From assembly GCA_963775015.1 (NCBI GenBank), contig CAVZHI010000006.1, positions 1-64,000 on the forward strand: a stretch of DNA of 64,000 bases, written 5' to 3'. Shown piece after piece: positions 8,949 through 17,374 of the stretch. This DNA is from JAEMQF01 sp963775015 (GTDB lineage: Bacteria; Pseudomonadota; Gammaproteobacteria; Burkholderiales; Burkholderiaceae_C). The translations under genes and the position numbers were made by a program. Each line of letters opens with the position of its first letter. Position 1 is the stretch's first letter. Below the pieces are notes generated by a model. It was not told where the DNA came from, made no database searches, and was given only the letters and a program-made list of their open reading frames with translations.

Positions 8949-8951
8949 CGC

Positions 8952-9884
8952 TCAGCCGATGCGCCCGAGCAGCAAATATTCCATCAAAGCCTTCTGCACG
9001 TGCATGCGGTTCTCGGCTTCGTCCCACACGACCGACTGCGGGCCGTCGATCACTTCGGCGTCGACCTCCTCGCCACGGTGCGCCGGCAGGCAATGCATGA
9101 ACAGCGCATCGGGCTGTGCCGCGGCCATCATTTGGGCGTCCACGCACCAGTCGGCAAAAGCGCTCTGGCGTGCGGCGTTTTCGGCTTCGAACCCCATGCT
9201 CGTCCAGACGTCGGTCGTGACGAGGTGCGCGCCGCGGCATGCGTCGAGTGGGTGCTTGAAGACTTTCACGCAATCCGCGTTGCGAACTCCGGCGACCTTG
9301 GCGTCGATCTCGTAGCCGCCGGGCGTGCTGACGTGCAGCGTGAAGCCGAGGATGTCAGCCGCCTGGAGCCAGGTGTTGGCCATGTTGTTGCCGTCGCCAA
9401 CCCACGCGACGACCTTGCCCTGGATGCTGCCGCGGTGCTCGATGTAGGTGAAGACGTCGGCGAGGATCTGGCACGGGTGGTATTCGTTCGTCAGGCCATT
9501 GATCACGGGGACGCGCGAGTTCGACGCGAAGGCCTCGATCTTGGTCTGCTCGAAAGTGCGGATCATGACGATGTCGACCATGCGGCTGATCACCTTGGCG
9601 GTGTCCTGCACCGGCTCGGCGCGGCCGAGGTGGCTGTCGCCGGTCGTCAGGTGCACGACCGAGCCGCCCATCTGGTACATGCCGGCTTCGAAGCTGACGC
9701 GCGTGCGCGTGCTCGCCTTTTCGAAGATCATCGCCAGGGTGCGGTCGGCGAGCGGCGTGTAGCGCTCGTAGTTCTTGAAGCGCTTCTTGATCGTCGCCGC
9801 GCGCTCGAACAGGTAGGCGTATTCCTCGGCGCGGAAATCCTTGAACTGCAAGAAGTGCTTGAGCAGGCTCATGCCGGGTTTCAT
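8952..9884 (-). CDS. argF: Ornithine carbamoyltransferase
   Basis: A 310-residue cytoplasmic enzyme making citrulline from ornithine and carbamoyl phosphate, the sixth step of arginine synthesis. The carbamoyl-phosphate motif STRTR is at residues 58-62. HCLPAHRGEE near residue 265 carries the ornithine-site cysteine, and the C-terminus ALMEYLLLG is normal. The ATG at 9884 overlaps the argD stop as ATGA; MSLLKHFLQF at 9872 is an alternative start. Length matches the anabolic family (about 305-310). It forms an operon with argD upstream and the amidase downstream. Confidence 0.95.
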   Translation of the reverse strand: MKPGMSLLKHFLQFKDFRAEEYAYLFERAATIKKRFKNYERYTPLADRTLAMIFEKASTRTRVSFEAGMYQMGGSVVHLTTGDSHLGRAEPVQDTAKVISRMVDIVMIRTFEQTKIEAFASNSRVPVINGLTNEYHPCQILADVFTYIEHRGSIQGKVVAWVGDGNNMANTWLQAADILGFTLHVSTPGGYEIDAKVAGVRNADCVKVFKHPLDACRGAHLVTTDVWTSMGFEAENAARQSAFADWCVDAQMMAAAQPDALFMHCLPAHRGEEVDAEVIDGPQSVVWDEAENRMHVQKALMEYLLLGRIG

Positions 9885-11107
9885 TTCGTCGGCGCGGGTG
9901 CGGGCTCGGCGAGGAACGCCTTGATCAAGGGGCAGAGGATGGCGACGATCTGCGCCGCCTCACTCAGGCTCAGGATGAGCGGCGGAACGAGGCGGATCAC
10001 GCTGTCTGCGGTGACGCTGAGCAACAGGCCGGCGTTCGCCGCGCGGCCGAGGATGTCGCCGCAGGGGCGATCGAGCTCGATGCCGAGCATCAGGCCCTGG
10101 CCGCGGATGTCCTTGACGCCCGCCACGCCGTTCAATTCGCGCGTCAATCCTTCGCGCAGCGCGGCGCCGACTTTCGCCGCGTTCGCGAGCAGGCCCTCTT
10201 CTTCCATGATGCGGAGCGTCTCGACGCCGGCGCGCATCGCGAGCGGATTGCCGCCGAAGGTCGTGCCATGGTTGCCCGGGCCGAACACGTTCGCCGCCCT
10301 GGGGCCGCACACCACCGCGCCGACCGGAACCCCCGAGCCCAGACCCTTGGCGAGCGGCATCACGTCGGGCTGGATTCCGGCCCACTGGTGTGCGAACCAC
10401 TTGCCGGTGCGCCCGAGGCCGCATTGCACTTCGTCGAGCATCATGAGCCAGCCGCGCTCGTCGCAGATGCGGCGCACGGCGCGCAGGTATTCGACCGTGG
10501 ATGGGTTGATCCCACCTTCGCCCTGGATCACTTCGAGGAATACGGCGGCGACGTTCGGGTGCCGGTTCGCGATCTCCTCAAGCGCGGCGGCGTTGTTCAG
10601 CGGGACGCGAACAAAACCTTCGACGAGCGGGCCGAAGCCGGCCTGGATCTTGGCGTTCGCCGTTGCCGACAGCGTGGCGATGGATCGACCGTGGAAGGCC
10701 TTGTCGTAGACGACGATCTCGGGCCGGGCGATGCCCTTGTCATGCCCGAACTTGCGCGCGATTTTCAGCGCCGCTTCGTTCGCTTCGAGGCCCGAGTTGC
10801 AGAAGAAAACGTTCGTCAGGCCGGAGATTTCGCACAGCTTGGCAGCGAGTTGCTCCTGCAGCGGCATCTGGTAGTAGTTCGAGCAGTGGATCAGCTTGCC
10901 GATCTGCTCCTGCAGCGCCGGAACGAGCTTGGGGTGGGCGTGGCCCAGCGTATTGACGGCGATACCGCCCAGGCCGTCGAGGTACTTTCGCCCGTCGGTG
11001 TCCCAGACCCAGCAGCCGCGGCCGTGCGACAACGCAAACGGCAGGCGGCCGTAGGTCTTCATCACGTGCGGTTCGGCCGAGGCGACCAGTTTTTCCGGGG
11101 CGTTCAT
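9881..11107 (-). CDS. argD: Acetylornithine/succinyldiaminopimelate aminotransferase
   Basis: A 408-residue class III PLP aminotransferase acting before argF in arginine synthesis, with a likely second role in lysine synthesis. Visible are YLDGLGGIAVNTLGHAHP at the N-terminus, FFCNSGLEANEAALKIARK for the phosphate-binding loop, LDEVQCGLGRTGK, and PLAKGLGSGVPVGA with the Schiff-base lysine. The start at 11107 (MNAPEKLVAS) has GGAG ten bases upstream; the 11119 start is four codons longer. It overlaps argF by four bases. The DUF3579 gene is divergent, so the shared 115-bp gap should hold both promoters. Confidence 0.95.
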   Translation of the reverse strand: MNAPEKLVASAEPHVMKTYGRLPFALSHGRGCWVWDTDGRKYLDGLGGIAVNTLGHAHPKLVPALQEQIGKLIHCSNYYQMPLQEQLAAKLCEISGLTNVFFCNSGLEANEAALKIARKFGHDKGIARPEIVVYDKAFHGRSIATLSATANAKIQAGFGPLVEGFVRVPLNNAAALEEIANRHPNVAAVFLEVIQGEGGINPSTVEYLRAVRRICDERGWLMMLDEVQCGLGRTGKWFAHQWAGIQPDVMPLAKGLGSGVPVGAVVCGPRAANVFGPGNHGTTFGGNPLAMRAGVETLRIMEEEGLLANAAKVGAALREGLTRELNGVAGVKDIRGQGLMLGIELDRPCGDILGRAANAGLLLSVTADSVIRLVPPLILSLSEAAQIVAILCPLIKAFLAEPAPAPTK

Positions 11108-11222
11108 GGGCGGCTCCAAACAGCGTTCAAACGATGAGGCGCCGGGTGACGTTTCCTCACAACCCGCGCCGAATCGATTCTAAGGGCCTCATGTTTGCGC
11201 GACCCGGGTCGATAAGCACCGG

Positions 11223-11636
11223 ATGGACGCTGTAATGGACCCCATCGACCGTGCCTCGCGGCACGCTCACGGCCTGGACGCGGCAGCGTCGCGGCAGGTC
11301 GAGCCGATGCCGAGAATGCCCGTGACCCGGCCAAAATTTCGCGAGTTGCTGATTGTCGGGCTGACGTACGACGGCAAGCCGTTTCGCCCGAGCGATTGGT
11401 CGGAGCGACTCGCAGGCGCGATGTCGGCGTTTCGCCCGGCCGGCTCGGTGGGCGGTATCGCGGCCTTCATCGGCTACTCTCCGTATTGCGTGCCGCGCAG
11501 CGTTGACGGCCACAAGTGCGTGCTCGTCAACGAAGCGCTGCGCGCGATCGAGGTCCTCGCGTGGGATTTCGTCATGAACTTCGCCCGCGACAACCAGCTC
11601 GAGGTTCGCGACGTGACGCCCGGGCTGCAGGCGTAG
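11223..11636 (+). CDS. DUF3579 family protein
   Basis: A protein of up to 137 residues. The conserved part begins at about residue 30 (RPKFRELLIVGLTYDGKPFRPSDWSERLAGAMSAF) and continues with YSPYCVPRSVDGHKCVLVNEALRAIEVLAWDFVMNFARDNQL. This matches DUF3579, a small betaproteobacterial family of unknown role. The start is uncertain: ATG at 11223, 11235, 11307 or 11316 are all in frame and none has a strong ribosome site; a shorter protein of about 105 residues fits the family better. It sits divergent to argD, an arrangement seen in Burkholderiales. Confidence 0.75.
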   Translation: MDAVMDPIDRASRHAHGLDAAASRQVEPMPRMPVTRPKFRELLIVGLTYDGKPFRPSDWSERLAGAMSAFRPAGSVGGIAAFIGYSPYCVPRSVDGHKCVLVNEALRAIEVLAWDFVMNFARDNQLEVRDVTPGLQA

Positions 11637-11644
11637 ACACGCAT

Positions 11645-11719
11645 GTCATCCCGGCGAACGCCGGGATCCACTGCGTCGAGACCGCACAAACGTTGGATCC
11701 CGGCGTTCGCCGGGATGAC
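11645..11719. repeat. Pair of facing palindromic REP-like repeats
   Basis: Two copies of a roughly 26-base repeat (GTCATCCCGGCGAACG then CCGGGATCCA) face each other across a 25-base spacer, so the whole 75 bases can fold into one long hairpin. It lies between the DUF3579 stop and the rpsT terminator. The same family recurs at 17341, 37853-38271, 49860 and 51323-51438. Confidence 0.85.
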
Positions 11720-11735
11720 ATGCTTGGAGCAGAAA

Positions 11736-11767
11736 CGAAAAGGGCCCGCTAGGCGAGCCCTTCTTGA
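11736..11767 (-). terminator. rpsT intrinsic terminator
   Basis: Read leftward: GAAGGGCTCGC, loop CTA, GCGGGCCC, then TTTTCG. The 8-bp stem includes one G-T pair. It starts about 20 bases past the rpsT stop codon. Confidence 0.75.
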
Positions 11768-11783
11768 CACCGAAACCGAAACC

Positions 11784-12080
11784 TCAGGCAGCGAGCGCCT
11801 TGACCTGCGCCGAGAGGCGGCTCTTGTGGCGCGCCGCCTTGTTCTTGTGGAAGATTCCCTTGTCGGCGACCGAGTCGATGACGGGTTGGGCGAGCTTGAA
11901 CAGCTCGGCGGCCTTCGCCTTGTCGCCGCTCGCAACCGCCTTCTGCACGTTCTTCACGACGGTGCGGAACTTGGAGCGCAGGGCGGTGTTGCCGGCGTTG
12001 AGCTTCTCGTCCTGGCGCACGCGCTTCAGACCGGAGGCGATGCGGACCGTCTTTTTCTTGGCTTTGGTGGTGGTGGCCAT
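11784..12080 (-). CDS. rpsT: 30S ribosomal protein S20
   Basis: A 98-residue, lysine/arginine-rich protein starting MATTTKAKKK. RVRQDEKLNAGNTALRSKFRTVVKNV and FHKNKAARHKSRLSAQVKAL are characteristic of S20, which binds the 5' domain of 16S rRNA early in 30S assembly. Length is slightly above the usual 86-92, with the extra residues at the N-terminus. It is monocistronic, divergent from murJ and ended by a clear terminator. TATACT at 12126-12121 (minus) is a candidate -10. Confidence 0.96.
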   Translation of the reverse strand: MATTTKAKKKTVRIASGLKRVRQDEKLNAGNTALRSKFRTVVKNVQKAVASGDKAKAAELFKLAQPVIDSVADKGIFHKNKAARHKSRLSAQVKALAA

Positions 12081-12143
12081 GCTGTCTTGCGTGTGGGGTT
12101 GAGCTTGAGCGAAGCGCGCGAGTATAGCAGCGCTTCGCCTCCC

Positions 12144-12149
12144 TATAAT
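12144..12149 (+). promoter_or_regulatory. Candidate -10 box for murJ
   Basis: A perfect TATAAT lies 69 bases before the murJ ATG, followed by CCGCC. No good -35 is found 17 bases upstream. It overlaps the region from which rpsT would be transcribed in the other direction. Confidence 0.4.
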
Positions 12150-12217
12150 CCGCCCGCCTCCCCAATCCGACAAGCGCAGCGCCCGCGCGCGGTGGCGCCT
12201 CCACCCCACCGACTCCC

Positions 12218-13774
12218 ATGAACCTGCTGCGGGCCGCGTCCACCGTTTCCCTGCTCACGCTTGCCTCGCGCATCACGGGGCTGATGAACCAGATGATCCA
12301 GGCGGCGCTGTTCGGCGCCGGCGCGTGGATGGACGCGTACAACGTCGCGTTCCGCATTCCGAACCTGCTGCGGCGACTCTTCGCCGAAGGCGCGTTTTCG
12401 CAGGCTTTCGTGCCGCTGCTCGCGGCGACGCGGGCGAAAGACGGCGACGCGGCGACGCGTGACCTCGTCGACGCGGTGGCCACCGTGCTGCTCTGGGCGT
12501 TGATCGTGACCTGCGCACTCGGCATCGTCGGCGCGCCGCTCATCGTCTGGCTCATGGCCGCGGGGCTGCAGGAGTTCGACGCCGCTGTGATCATGACGCG
12601 CCTCATGTTTCCCTACATCGCCTTCATGTCGCTCGTCGCGCTGTCGGCGGGAATCCTGAACACGCACAAGCGCTTTGCTGTTCCCGCGGCGACACCGGTG
12701 CTGCTCAACCTGTCGCTGATCGGCGCGGCGTGGGGCCTGACGCCAATCGTCGAGCGCCACGGCTACCCGCCGATCTTTGCCCTCACCGCGGGCGTCATGC
12801 TCGGTGGCGTGCTGCAACTCGGCGTGCAGGTGCCGGCGCTGCTGCGCGTCGGCAGCCTGCCGCGCCTCGGCCTGGGCTGGGCGTCGCTGCGCCGCGCCTG
12901 GGCGCACCCGGGCGTGGCGCGAGTCATGCGCCAGATGGCGCCGGCCCTGCTCGGCGTGTCGGTGGCGCAGCTTTCGCTCCTCATCAACACCCAGATCGCT
13001 TCGCAGGTCGGCGTCGGCGCCGTGTCGTGGTTGACGTACGCGGATCGGCTGATGGAATTCCCGACGGCGCTGCTCGGCGTCGCGCTCGGCGTCGTGCTGA
13101 TGCCGCAGCTGTCGGCGGCGCAGGCGAGCAGCGATCCGGCGCGCTATTCGGCGCTGCTCGACTGGGGTTTGCGCCTGACGCTGATGCTCGCGCTGCCCTG
13201 CGCGCTTGCGCTGCTCGTGTTCGCGCTGCCGATGGTCGCGGTGCTGTTCCACCGCGGCGCGTTTCAGGCGAGCGATGTGCACCACACCGTGACGGCGTTG
13301 ATGGGCTACGGTGTCGGGTTGATGGGATTGGTCGGGGTGAAGATCTTGGCTCCGGGTTTCTACGCACGCCAGAACATTCGCACGCCGGTGCGAATCGCCG
13401 TCTTCGTGTTGCTGCTGACGCAACTCATGAACCTCGTGACGGTGCCCTTGCTCGGCCACGCCGGCCTGGCGCTGTCGATCGGCTTGGGGGCGCTCGTGAA
13501 CGCGGTGTGGCTGCTCATCGGCCTGCGCGCCAGCGGCGCCTACCACCCCGAACCGGGGTGGGGCGGATTTGCCGGGCGTGTCTTCCTTGCCACAGCGCTG
13601 CTCGGCGTGGCGCTCGCCGCGGCGGCGCACTCGGTCGACTGGATCGGCCTGCAAACAAGCCCCTGGCTGCGGGCGCTCTGGCTCGCGCTGAGCCTGGCCG
13701 GCGCAGCGCTGCTTTACTTCGCGGCGCTCGCCGCGTGCGGGCTGCGCCTGCGCCAGTTCGCGCAACGCGGGTAA
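12218..13774 (+). CDS. murJ: Lipid II flippase MurJ
   Basis: A 518-residue polytopic inner-membrane protein of the MVF/MOP superfamily that moves lipid II across the membrane for peptidoglycan synthesis. The start MNLLRAASTVSLLTLASRITGL is nearly diagnostic, followed by GAWMDAYNVAFRIPNLLRRLFAEGAFSQAFVPLL and alternating hydrophobic segments. Length agrees with the family (about 510-520). ATG at 12218 is the first codon of the conserved start. It is divergent from rpsT, as in many Burkholderiales. Confidence 0.95.
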   Translation: MNLLRAASTVSLLTLASRITGLMNQMIQAALFGAGAWMDAYNVAFRIPNLLRRLFAEGAFSQAFVPLLAATRAKDGDAATRDLVDAVATVLLWALIVTCALGIVGAPLIVWLMAAGLQEFDAAVIMTRLMFPYIAFMSLVALSAGILNTHKRFAVPAATPVLLNLSLIGAAWGLTPIVERHGYPPIFALTAGVMLGGVLQLGVQVPALLRVGSLPRLGLGWASLRRAWAHPGVARVMRQMAPALLGVSVAQLSLLINTQIASQVGVGAVSWLTYADRLMEFPTALLGVALGVVLMPQLSAAQASSDPARYSALLDWGLRLTLMLALPCALALLVFALPMVAVLFHRGAFQASDVHHTVTALMGYGVGLMGLVGVKILAPGFYARQNIRTPVRIAVFVLLLTQLMNLVTVPLLGHAGLALSIGLGALVNAVWLLIGLRASGAYHPEPGWGGFAGRVFLATALLGVALAAAAHSVDWIGLQTSPWLRALWLALSLAGAALLYFAALAACGLRLRQFAQRG

Positions 13775-13817
13775 CACCTATCCGCACAGCGGGTGGCGCC
13801 CGTTCTAAACTGGGCGC

Positions 13818-14687
13818 ATGTCCGGGATGCTGAACTTCGAAGTGCCCACCGCGCTCGAGTACTTCGAGGCGCTCGTCGCCGACGACGCGAGCCTGTCGCT
13901 GACCGAAGCCGCGACGGCGATCGCGCAGGACGAGTTCCCCGAGCTCGACCCGCAGAGCGTGCTGCTCGAGATCGACGAACTCGCGAACAAGTTGAAGCGC
14001 CGCTTGCCCGCCGACGCCGTCCCGGTGCAGCGCCTGCGTTGGCTGAACCGCTACTTCTTCCAGGAGCTCGGCTTCGCCGGCAACGTCAACAACTACTACG
14101 ACCCCGACAACAGCTACCTGCACCGCGTGCTGGCCACGCGGCGCGGGATTCCGATCACGCTCGCCGTGCTGTACGTCGAATTCGCGACGCAGATCGGCCT
14201 GTCGGCGCGCGGCGTCTCGTTCCCGGGCCACTTTCTCGTCAAGTTGCGCATGCCCGGCGGCGAAGTCGTGATCGACCCGTTCACCGGCCAGTCGCTGTCG
14301 CGCGACGAACTCGACGAACTGCTCGCGCCGTACAAACGCAAACGCGGCCTGGAGGGCGACTTCGACGCGCCGCTTGGCCTGTTCCTGCAAGCCGCGCCGC
14401 CGCGCGACGTGCTCGCGCGGATGCTGCGCAACCTGAAGGAAATCCACCGCCAGGCGCGCGACTGGCCGCGCCTGCTCGCGGTGCAGGAGCGACTCATCGT
14501 GCTCTTGCCGCAAGCCTGGGAAGAGTGGCGCGACCGGGGCCTGTGCCTGGCCGAACTCGGCATCGACGACGCCGCGAGCCAGGACCTGAAGTACTACCTG
14601 AAGCACTGCCGCGACGCCGAAGACCGCGCAGCGATCAGCCAGCGTCTGGCGGGTTTGAGCCGGCCCGGGCCGTTGCGGCTGCACTAG
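13818..14687 (+). CDS. SirB1-family transglutaminase-like/TPR protein
   Basis: A 289-residue protein. NYYDPDNSYLHRVLATRRGIPITLAVLYVEFATQIGL followed by GVSFPGHFLVKL is the SirB1 signature (transglutaminase-like fold). The C-terminal third (AARDWPRLLAVQERLIVLLPQAWEEWRDRGLCLAELG) forms TPR-like helices. The biochemical role is not established. It follows murJ by 44 bases, reads the same way and may be co-transcribed. Two ATGs six bases apart (13818, 13824) are possible starts. Confidence 0.85.
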   Translation: MSGMLNFEVPTALEYFEALVADDASLSLTEAATAIAQDEFPELDPQSVLLEIDELANKLKRRLPADAVPVQRLRWLNRYFFQELGFAGNVNNYYDPDNSYLHRVLATRRGIPITLAVLYVEFATQIGLSARGVSFPGHFLVKLRMPGGEVVIDPFTGQSLSRDELDELLAPYKRKRGLEGDFDAPLGLFLQAAPPRDVLARMLRNLKEIHRQARDWPRLLAVQERLIVLLPQAWEEWRDRGLCLAELGIDDAASQDLKYYLKHCRDAEDRAAISQRLAGLSRPGPLRLH

Positions 14688-14822
14688 ATTCGCCGGCGAT
14701 CTGCAACGGCGATCTCATCCCAGCGACGATCACGCGGCGCTTCTACCCGCCGGGGCGGAGCGGCGCGAACGGGGGGGCCGGCTGCGCGCTGGGGGCGCCC
14801 GAAAGGCTCCCAGGGGAATAAA

Positions 14823-15419
14823 ATGCCGCGCATGGCGCCGCAACCTGTCAATTTCACGAACCAGTTCCTGATCGCGATGCCGGGGATGGGCGACGGCACG
14901 TTCGCCGGGACCGTGGTCTACATGTGCGAGCACAACGAAAAGGGTGCGCTCGGCCTGGTGATCAACAAGCCGATCGACATCAAGCTGAAAAACCTGTTCG
15001 AAAAGGTCGAGCTGACGCTGGACCGCAGCGACCTCGCCGAAGCGCCGGTCTACTTCGGCGGGCCGGTGCAAACCGAACGCGGTTTCGTCCTGCACGAGCG
15101 TCTGGGCGGCGAAGAAGGGCAGGGCGGGCACTACAACTCGTCGTTGCAGATTCCGGGCGGCCTGGAGATGACGACGAGCAAAGACGTTCTGGAAGCGCTC
15201 TCGAATGGCGCCGGCCCGAAGAAAGTGCTCGTGACGCTCGGCTACAGCGGCTGGGGCGCCGGGCAGCTCGAAGATGAGATGAGCCGCAACGGCTGGATCC
15301 ACGTCGGCGCCGAGCCGGGCATCATTTTCGACACGCCGGTCGAACAACGCTACGCGCGTGCCCTGTCGCTGCTCGGCATCGACGAGCACATGCTGAGCCA
15401 GGACGCGGGCCACGCGTGA
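14823..15419 (+). CDS. YqgE/AlgH family protein (DUF179)
   Basis: A 198-residue protein starting after CAGGGGAATAAA. NFTNQFLIAMPGMGDGTFAGTVVYMCEHNEKGALGLVINKP and FGGPVQTERGFVLH are the standard YqgE motifs, and YSGWGAGQLEDEM is near the C-terminus. Its function is unresolved; AlgH was named from alginate regulation in Pseudomonas. It is the first gene of a tight series: its TGA shares bases with the ruvX ATG. Confidence 0.92.
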   Translation: MPRMAPQPVNFTNQFLIAMPGMGDGTFAGTVVYMCEHNEKGALGLVINKPIDIKLKNLFEKVELTLDRSDLAEAPVYFGGPVQTERGFVLHERLGGEEGQGGHYNSSLQIPGGLEMTTSKDVLEALSNGAGPKKVLVTLGYSGWGAGQLEDEMSRNGWIHVGAEPGIIFDTPVEQRYARALSLLGIDEHMLSQDAGHA

Positions 15420-15847
15420 TGGGTCCGCCCGGACTGACGCGTCCCCAGCCCTCGGTGCAGTCCTTTCTCGCTTTCGACTTCGGCACCCAACGGATCGGCG
15501 TGGCCAGCGGCAACGACCTGACGCGCAGCGCGACGCCGTTGACCACCATCAGCGAAGTGGGCGAGCGGCGCTTTGACGCGATCGCTGCGTTGATCGCAGA
15601 GTGGCGCCCGGACGCGCTGGTCGTCGGCGTGCCTTACCACCCCGACGGCGCGGCGCATGAGAACACGGCGCGGGCGCAGCGCTTTGCGCGCCAGTTGCAT
15701 GGCCGCTTCGGCTTGCCGGTGCACCAGGTCGACGAGCGCTACAGCACGACGCAAGCGCGCGCGGCGGGTGCGAAAGACCTCGATGCCGCTTCCGCTGCGA
15801 TCATCCTCGAGCAGTTTCTCAACCCGGTCGCGTGCCCGCAAGAATAA
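15419..15847 (+). CDS. ruvX: Putative pre-16S rRNA nuclease / YqgF
   Basis: A 142-residue RNase H-fold protein. The first acidic motif is in SFLAFDFGTQRIGVASGN; VGVPYHPDGAAHENTARAQRFARQLHGRF and VDERYSTTQAR follow, and the last acidic residue is in DLDAASAAIILEQFL. YqgF/RuvX matures the 5' end of 16S rRNA in E. coli. ATG at 15419 overlaps the yqgE stop (TGATG), and its own stop overlaps pyrR (TAATG), so the genes are translationally coupled. Confidence 0.93.
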   Translation: MGPPGLTRPQPSVQSFLAFDFGTQRIGVASGNDLTRSATPLTTISEVGERRFDAIAALIAEWRPDALVVGVPYHPDGAAHENTARAQRFARQLHGRFGLPVHQVDERYSTTQARAAGAKDLDAASAAIILEQFLNPVACPQE

Positions 15848-16350
15848 TGACGCCGCTCACCCTGGACGCCGAAGCGCTCTACGCCGAACTCGCCGCCGCG
15901 GTGCGAACGCTGCTGTTGCCCGAGACGGTGCTCGTCGGCATCCTGTCCGGCGGCGCGTGGCTCGCCGAGCGCTTGCAGCGCGACCTGGCCTTGCCGGGCG
16001 AGCACGGCGTGCTCTCGATCACCTTGCACCGCGACGACTTCAATTCGCGCGGCATGCCCGCGAACAGCCGCCAGACCCGGTTGCCGTTCGACGTCGAAGG
16101 GCGGCGCATCCTGCTCATCGACGACGTGCTCTACACCGGCCGAACCATCCGCGCCGCGGTGAACGAGCTGTACGACTTCGGCCGGCCCGCGAGCGTGCAA
16201 CTCGCGGTTCTGGTCGACCGTGTCGGGCGTGAACTGCCGATCAGCGCCGCCTACTCGGCGGCGCGAATCACCTTGCCGCGCGGCCAACGCCTGTCGCTGG
16301 AGCGCGACGCCGCCGGGCGCTTGCGCTTCCAGATCGAGGCCTGCACCTGA
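15847..16350 (+). CDS. pyrR: PyrR: uracil phosphoribosyltransferase / pyr regulator
   Basis: A 167-residue type I phosphoribosyltransferase. The PRPP loop is RRILLIDDVLYTGRTIRAAVNEL, preceded by VLVGILSGGAWLAERL and HRDDFNSRG and followed by LVDRVGRELPI. It makes UMP from uracil and PRPP. In Gram-positive bacteria PyrR also controls pyr attenuation; no attenuator is visible here, so only the enzyme role or an unknown control can be assumed. ATG overlaps the ruvX stop and TGA overlaps the pyrB ATG. Confidence 0.92.
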   Translation: MTPLTLDAEALYAELAAAVRTLLLPETVLVGILSGGAWLAERLQRDLALPGEHGVLSITLHRDDFNSRGMPANSRQTRLPFDVEGRRILLIDDVLYTGRTIRAAVNELYDFGRPASVQLAVLVDRVGRELPISAAYSAARITLPRGQRLSLERDAAGRLRFQIEACT

Positions 16351-17312
16351 TGCTCGCGCAACGCAATCCACAACTGAACCGCAACGGCGAGCTGATCCAC
16401 CTGCTGTCGATCGACGGCCTGCCGCGCGACGTGCTGGTGCAGATTCTCGACACCGCGGGAACGTTCTTGAGCGTGAACGAACGCGAAGTGAAGAAGGTTC
16501 CGCTGCTGCGCGGAAAGAGCATCTTCAACCTGTTCTTCGAGAACAGCACGCGCACGCGAACCACGTTCGAGATCGCGGCGAAGCGCCTCTCGGCCGACGT
16601 CATCAACCTGGACATCGCGCGCTCCAGCACGGCCAAGGGCGAGAGCCTGCTCGACACGATCGCCAATTTGTCGGCGATGCACGCCGACATGTTCGTCGTG
16701 CGCCACAGCGAGAGCGGCGCGCCGTATCTCGTGGCGCGGCATTGCGCGCCGCATGTGCACGTCATCAATGCGGGAGACGGCCGCCATGCGCACCCGACGC
16801 AAGGCCTGCTCGACATGTACACGATCCGCCACTACAAGAAGGACTTCGCAAACCTCATCGTCGCGATCGTCGGCGACATCGTGCACTCGCGCGTCGCGCG
16901 TTCCGACATCCACGCGCTGACGACGCTCGGCGTCGCGGAAATTCGCGCCGTCGGGCCGAAGACGCTCGTTCCCGGCGACCTGAAGGAAATGGGCGTTCGC
17001 GTCTGCCACGACATGGTCGAAGGGATTCGCGGCGCCGACGTGATCATCATGCTGCGATTGCAAAACGAGCGCATGAGCGGCGCGATGTTGCCGAGCGCCG
17101 GCGAGTTCTTCAAGAACTACGGCCTGACGCCGGAAAAGCTCGCGCTCGCGCACCCCGAGGCGATCGTCATGCATCCAGGCCCGATCAACCGCGGCGTGGA
17201 AATCCACTCCGACGTCGCCGACGGCGTGCAAAGCGTGATCCTGCCGCAGGTGACGTTCGGCATCGCGGTGCGCATGGCGGTGATGTCGATCATCGCGGGC
17301 AATAGCGCATGA
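16350..17312 (+). CDS. pyrB: Aspartate carbamoyltransferase catalytic subunit
   Basis: A 320-residue enzyme making carbamoyl aspartate in pyrimidine synthesis. The carbamoyl-phosphate motif FFENSTRTRTTFEIAAKRL, then HAHPTQGLLDMYTI and MHPGPINRGVEI, are all intact. The N-terminus carries the extension expected of the class A (Pseudomonas-type) enzyme, which assembles with inactive PyrC'. No pyrI is present. It is coupled to pyrR by a TGATG overlap, and a short ORF begins over its own stop codon. Confidence 0.96.
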   Translation: MLAQRNPQLNRNGELIHLLSIDGLPRDVLVQILDTAGTFLSVNEREVKKVPLLRGKSIFNLFFENSTRTRTTFEIAAKRLSADVINLDIARSSTAKGESLLDTIANLSAMHADMFVVRHSESGAPYLVARHCAPHVHVINAGDGRHAHPTQGLLDMYTIRHYKKDFANLIVAIVGDIVHSRVARSDIHALTTLGVAEIRAVGPKTLVPGDLKEMGVRVCHDMVEGIRGADVIIMLRLQNERMSGAMLPSAGEFFKNYGLTPEKLALAHPEAIVMHPGPINRGVEIHSDVADGVQSVILPQVTFGIAVRMAVMSIIAGNSA

Positions 17313-17374
17313 GCGGGCCGGACGTTCGACGCGTACCCTTGTCATACCGGCGAAAGCCGGTATCCACTGCATGA
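17309..17374 (+). CDS. 21-codon mini-ORF bridging pyrB and pyrC'
   Basis: ATG at 17309 overlaps the pyrB stop (ATGA). The frame runs 21 codons, through a palindromic repeat, and its TGA overlaps the pyrC' ATG (ATGA at 17371-17374). It is probably not a functional protein, but could carry ribosomes from pyrB to pyrC'. The two frames are offset by two bases, so the original pyrC' start may have been displaced when the repeat was inserted. Confidence 0.35.
   Translation: MSGPDVRRVPLSYRRKPVSTA
17341..17366. repeat. REP-like palindrome just before pyrC'
   Basis: A single copy of the repeat, variant ACCGGC-GAAA-GCCGGT (6-bp stem, GNRA-type loop) inside GTCAT...ATCCA. It ends five bases before the pyrC' ATG and occupies the place where the ribosome-binding site should be. 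Confidence 0.8.

Noticed and set aside
7371..10709. Plus-strand open frame of more than 1,100 codons across the amidase, argF and argD
   Set aside because: It is antisense to three genes with clear family motifs; its composition is Arg/His-rich and it has no recognisable domain.
12143..13777. Minus-strand open frame opposite murJ
   Set aside because: Arg/Gln/His-rich mirror of the MurJ coding sequence, no domain.
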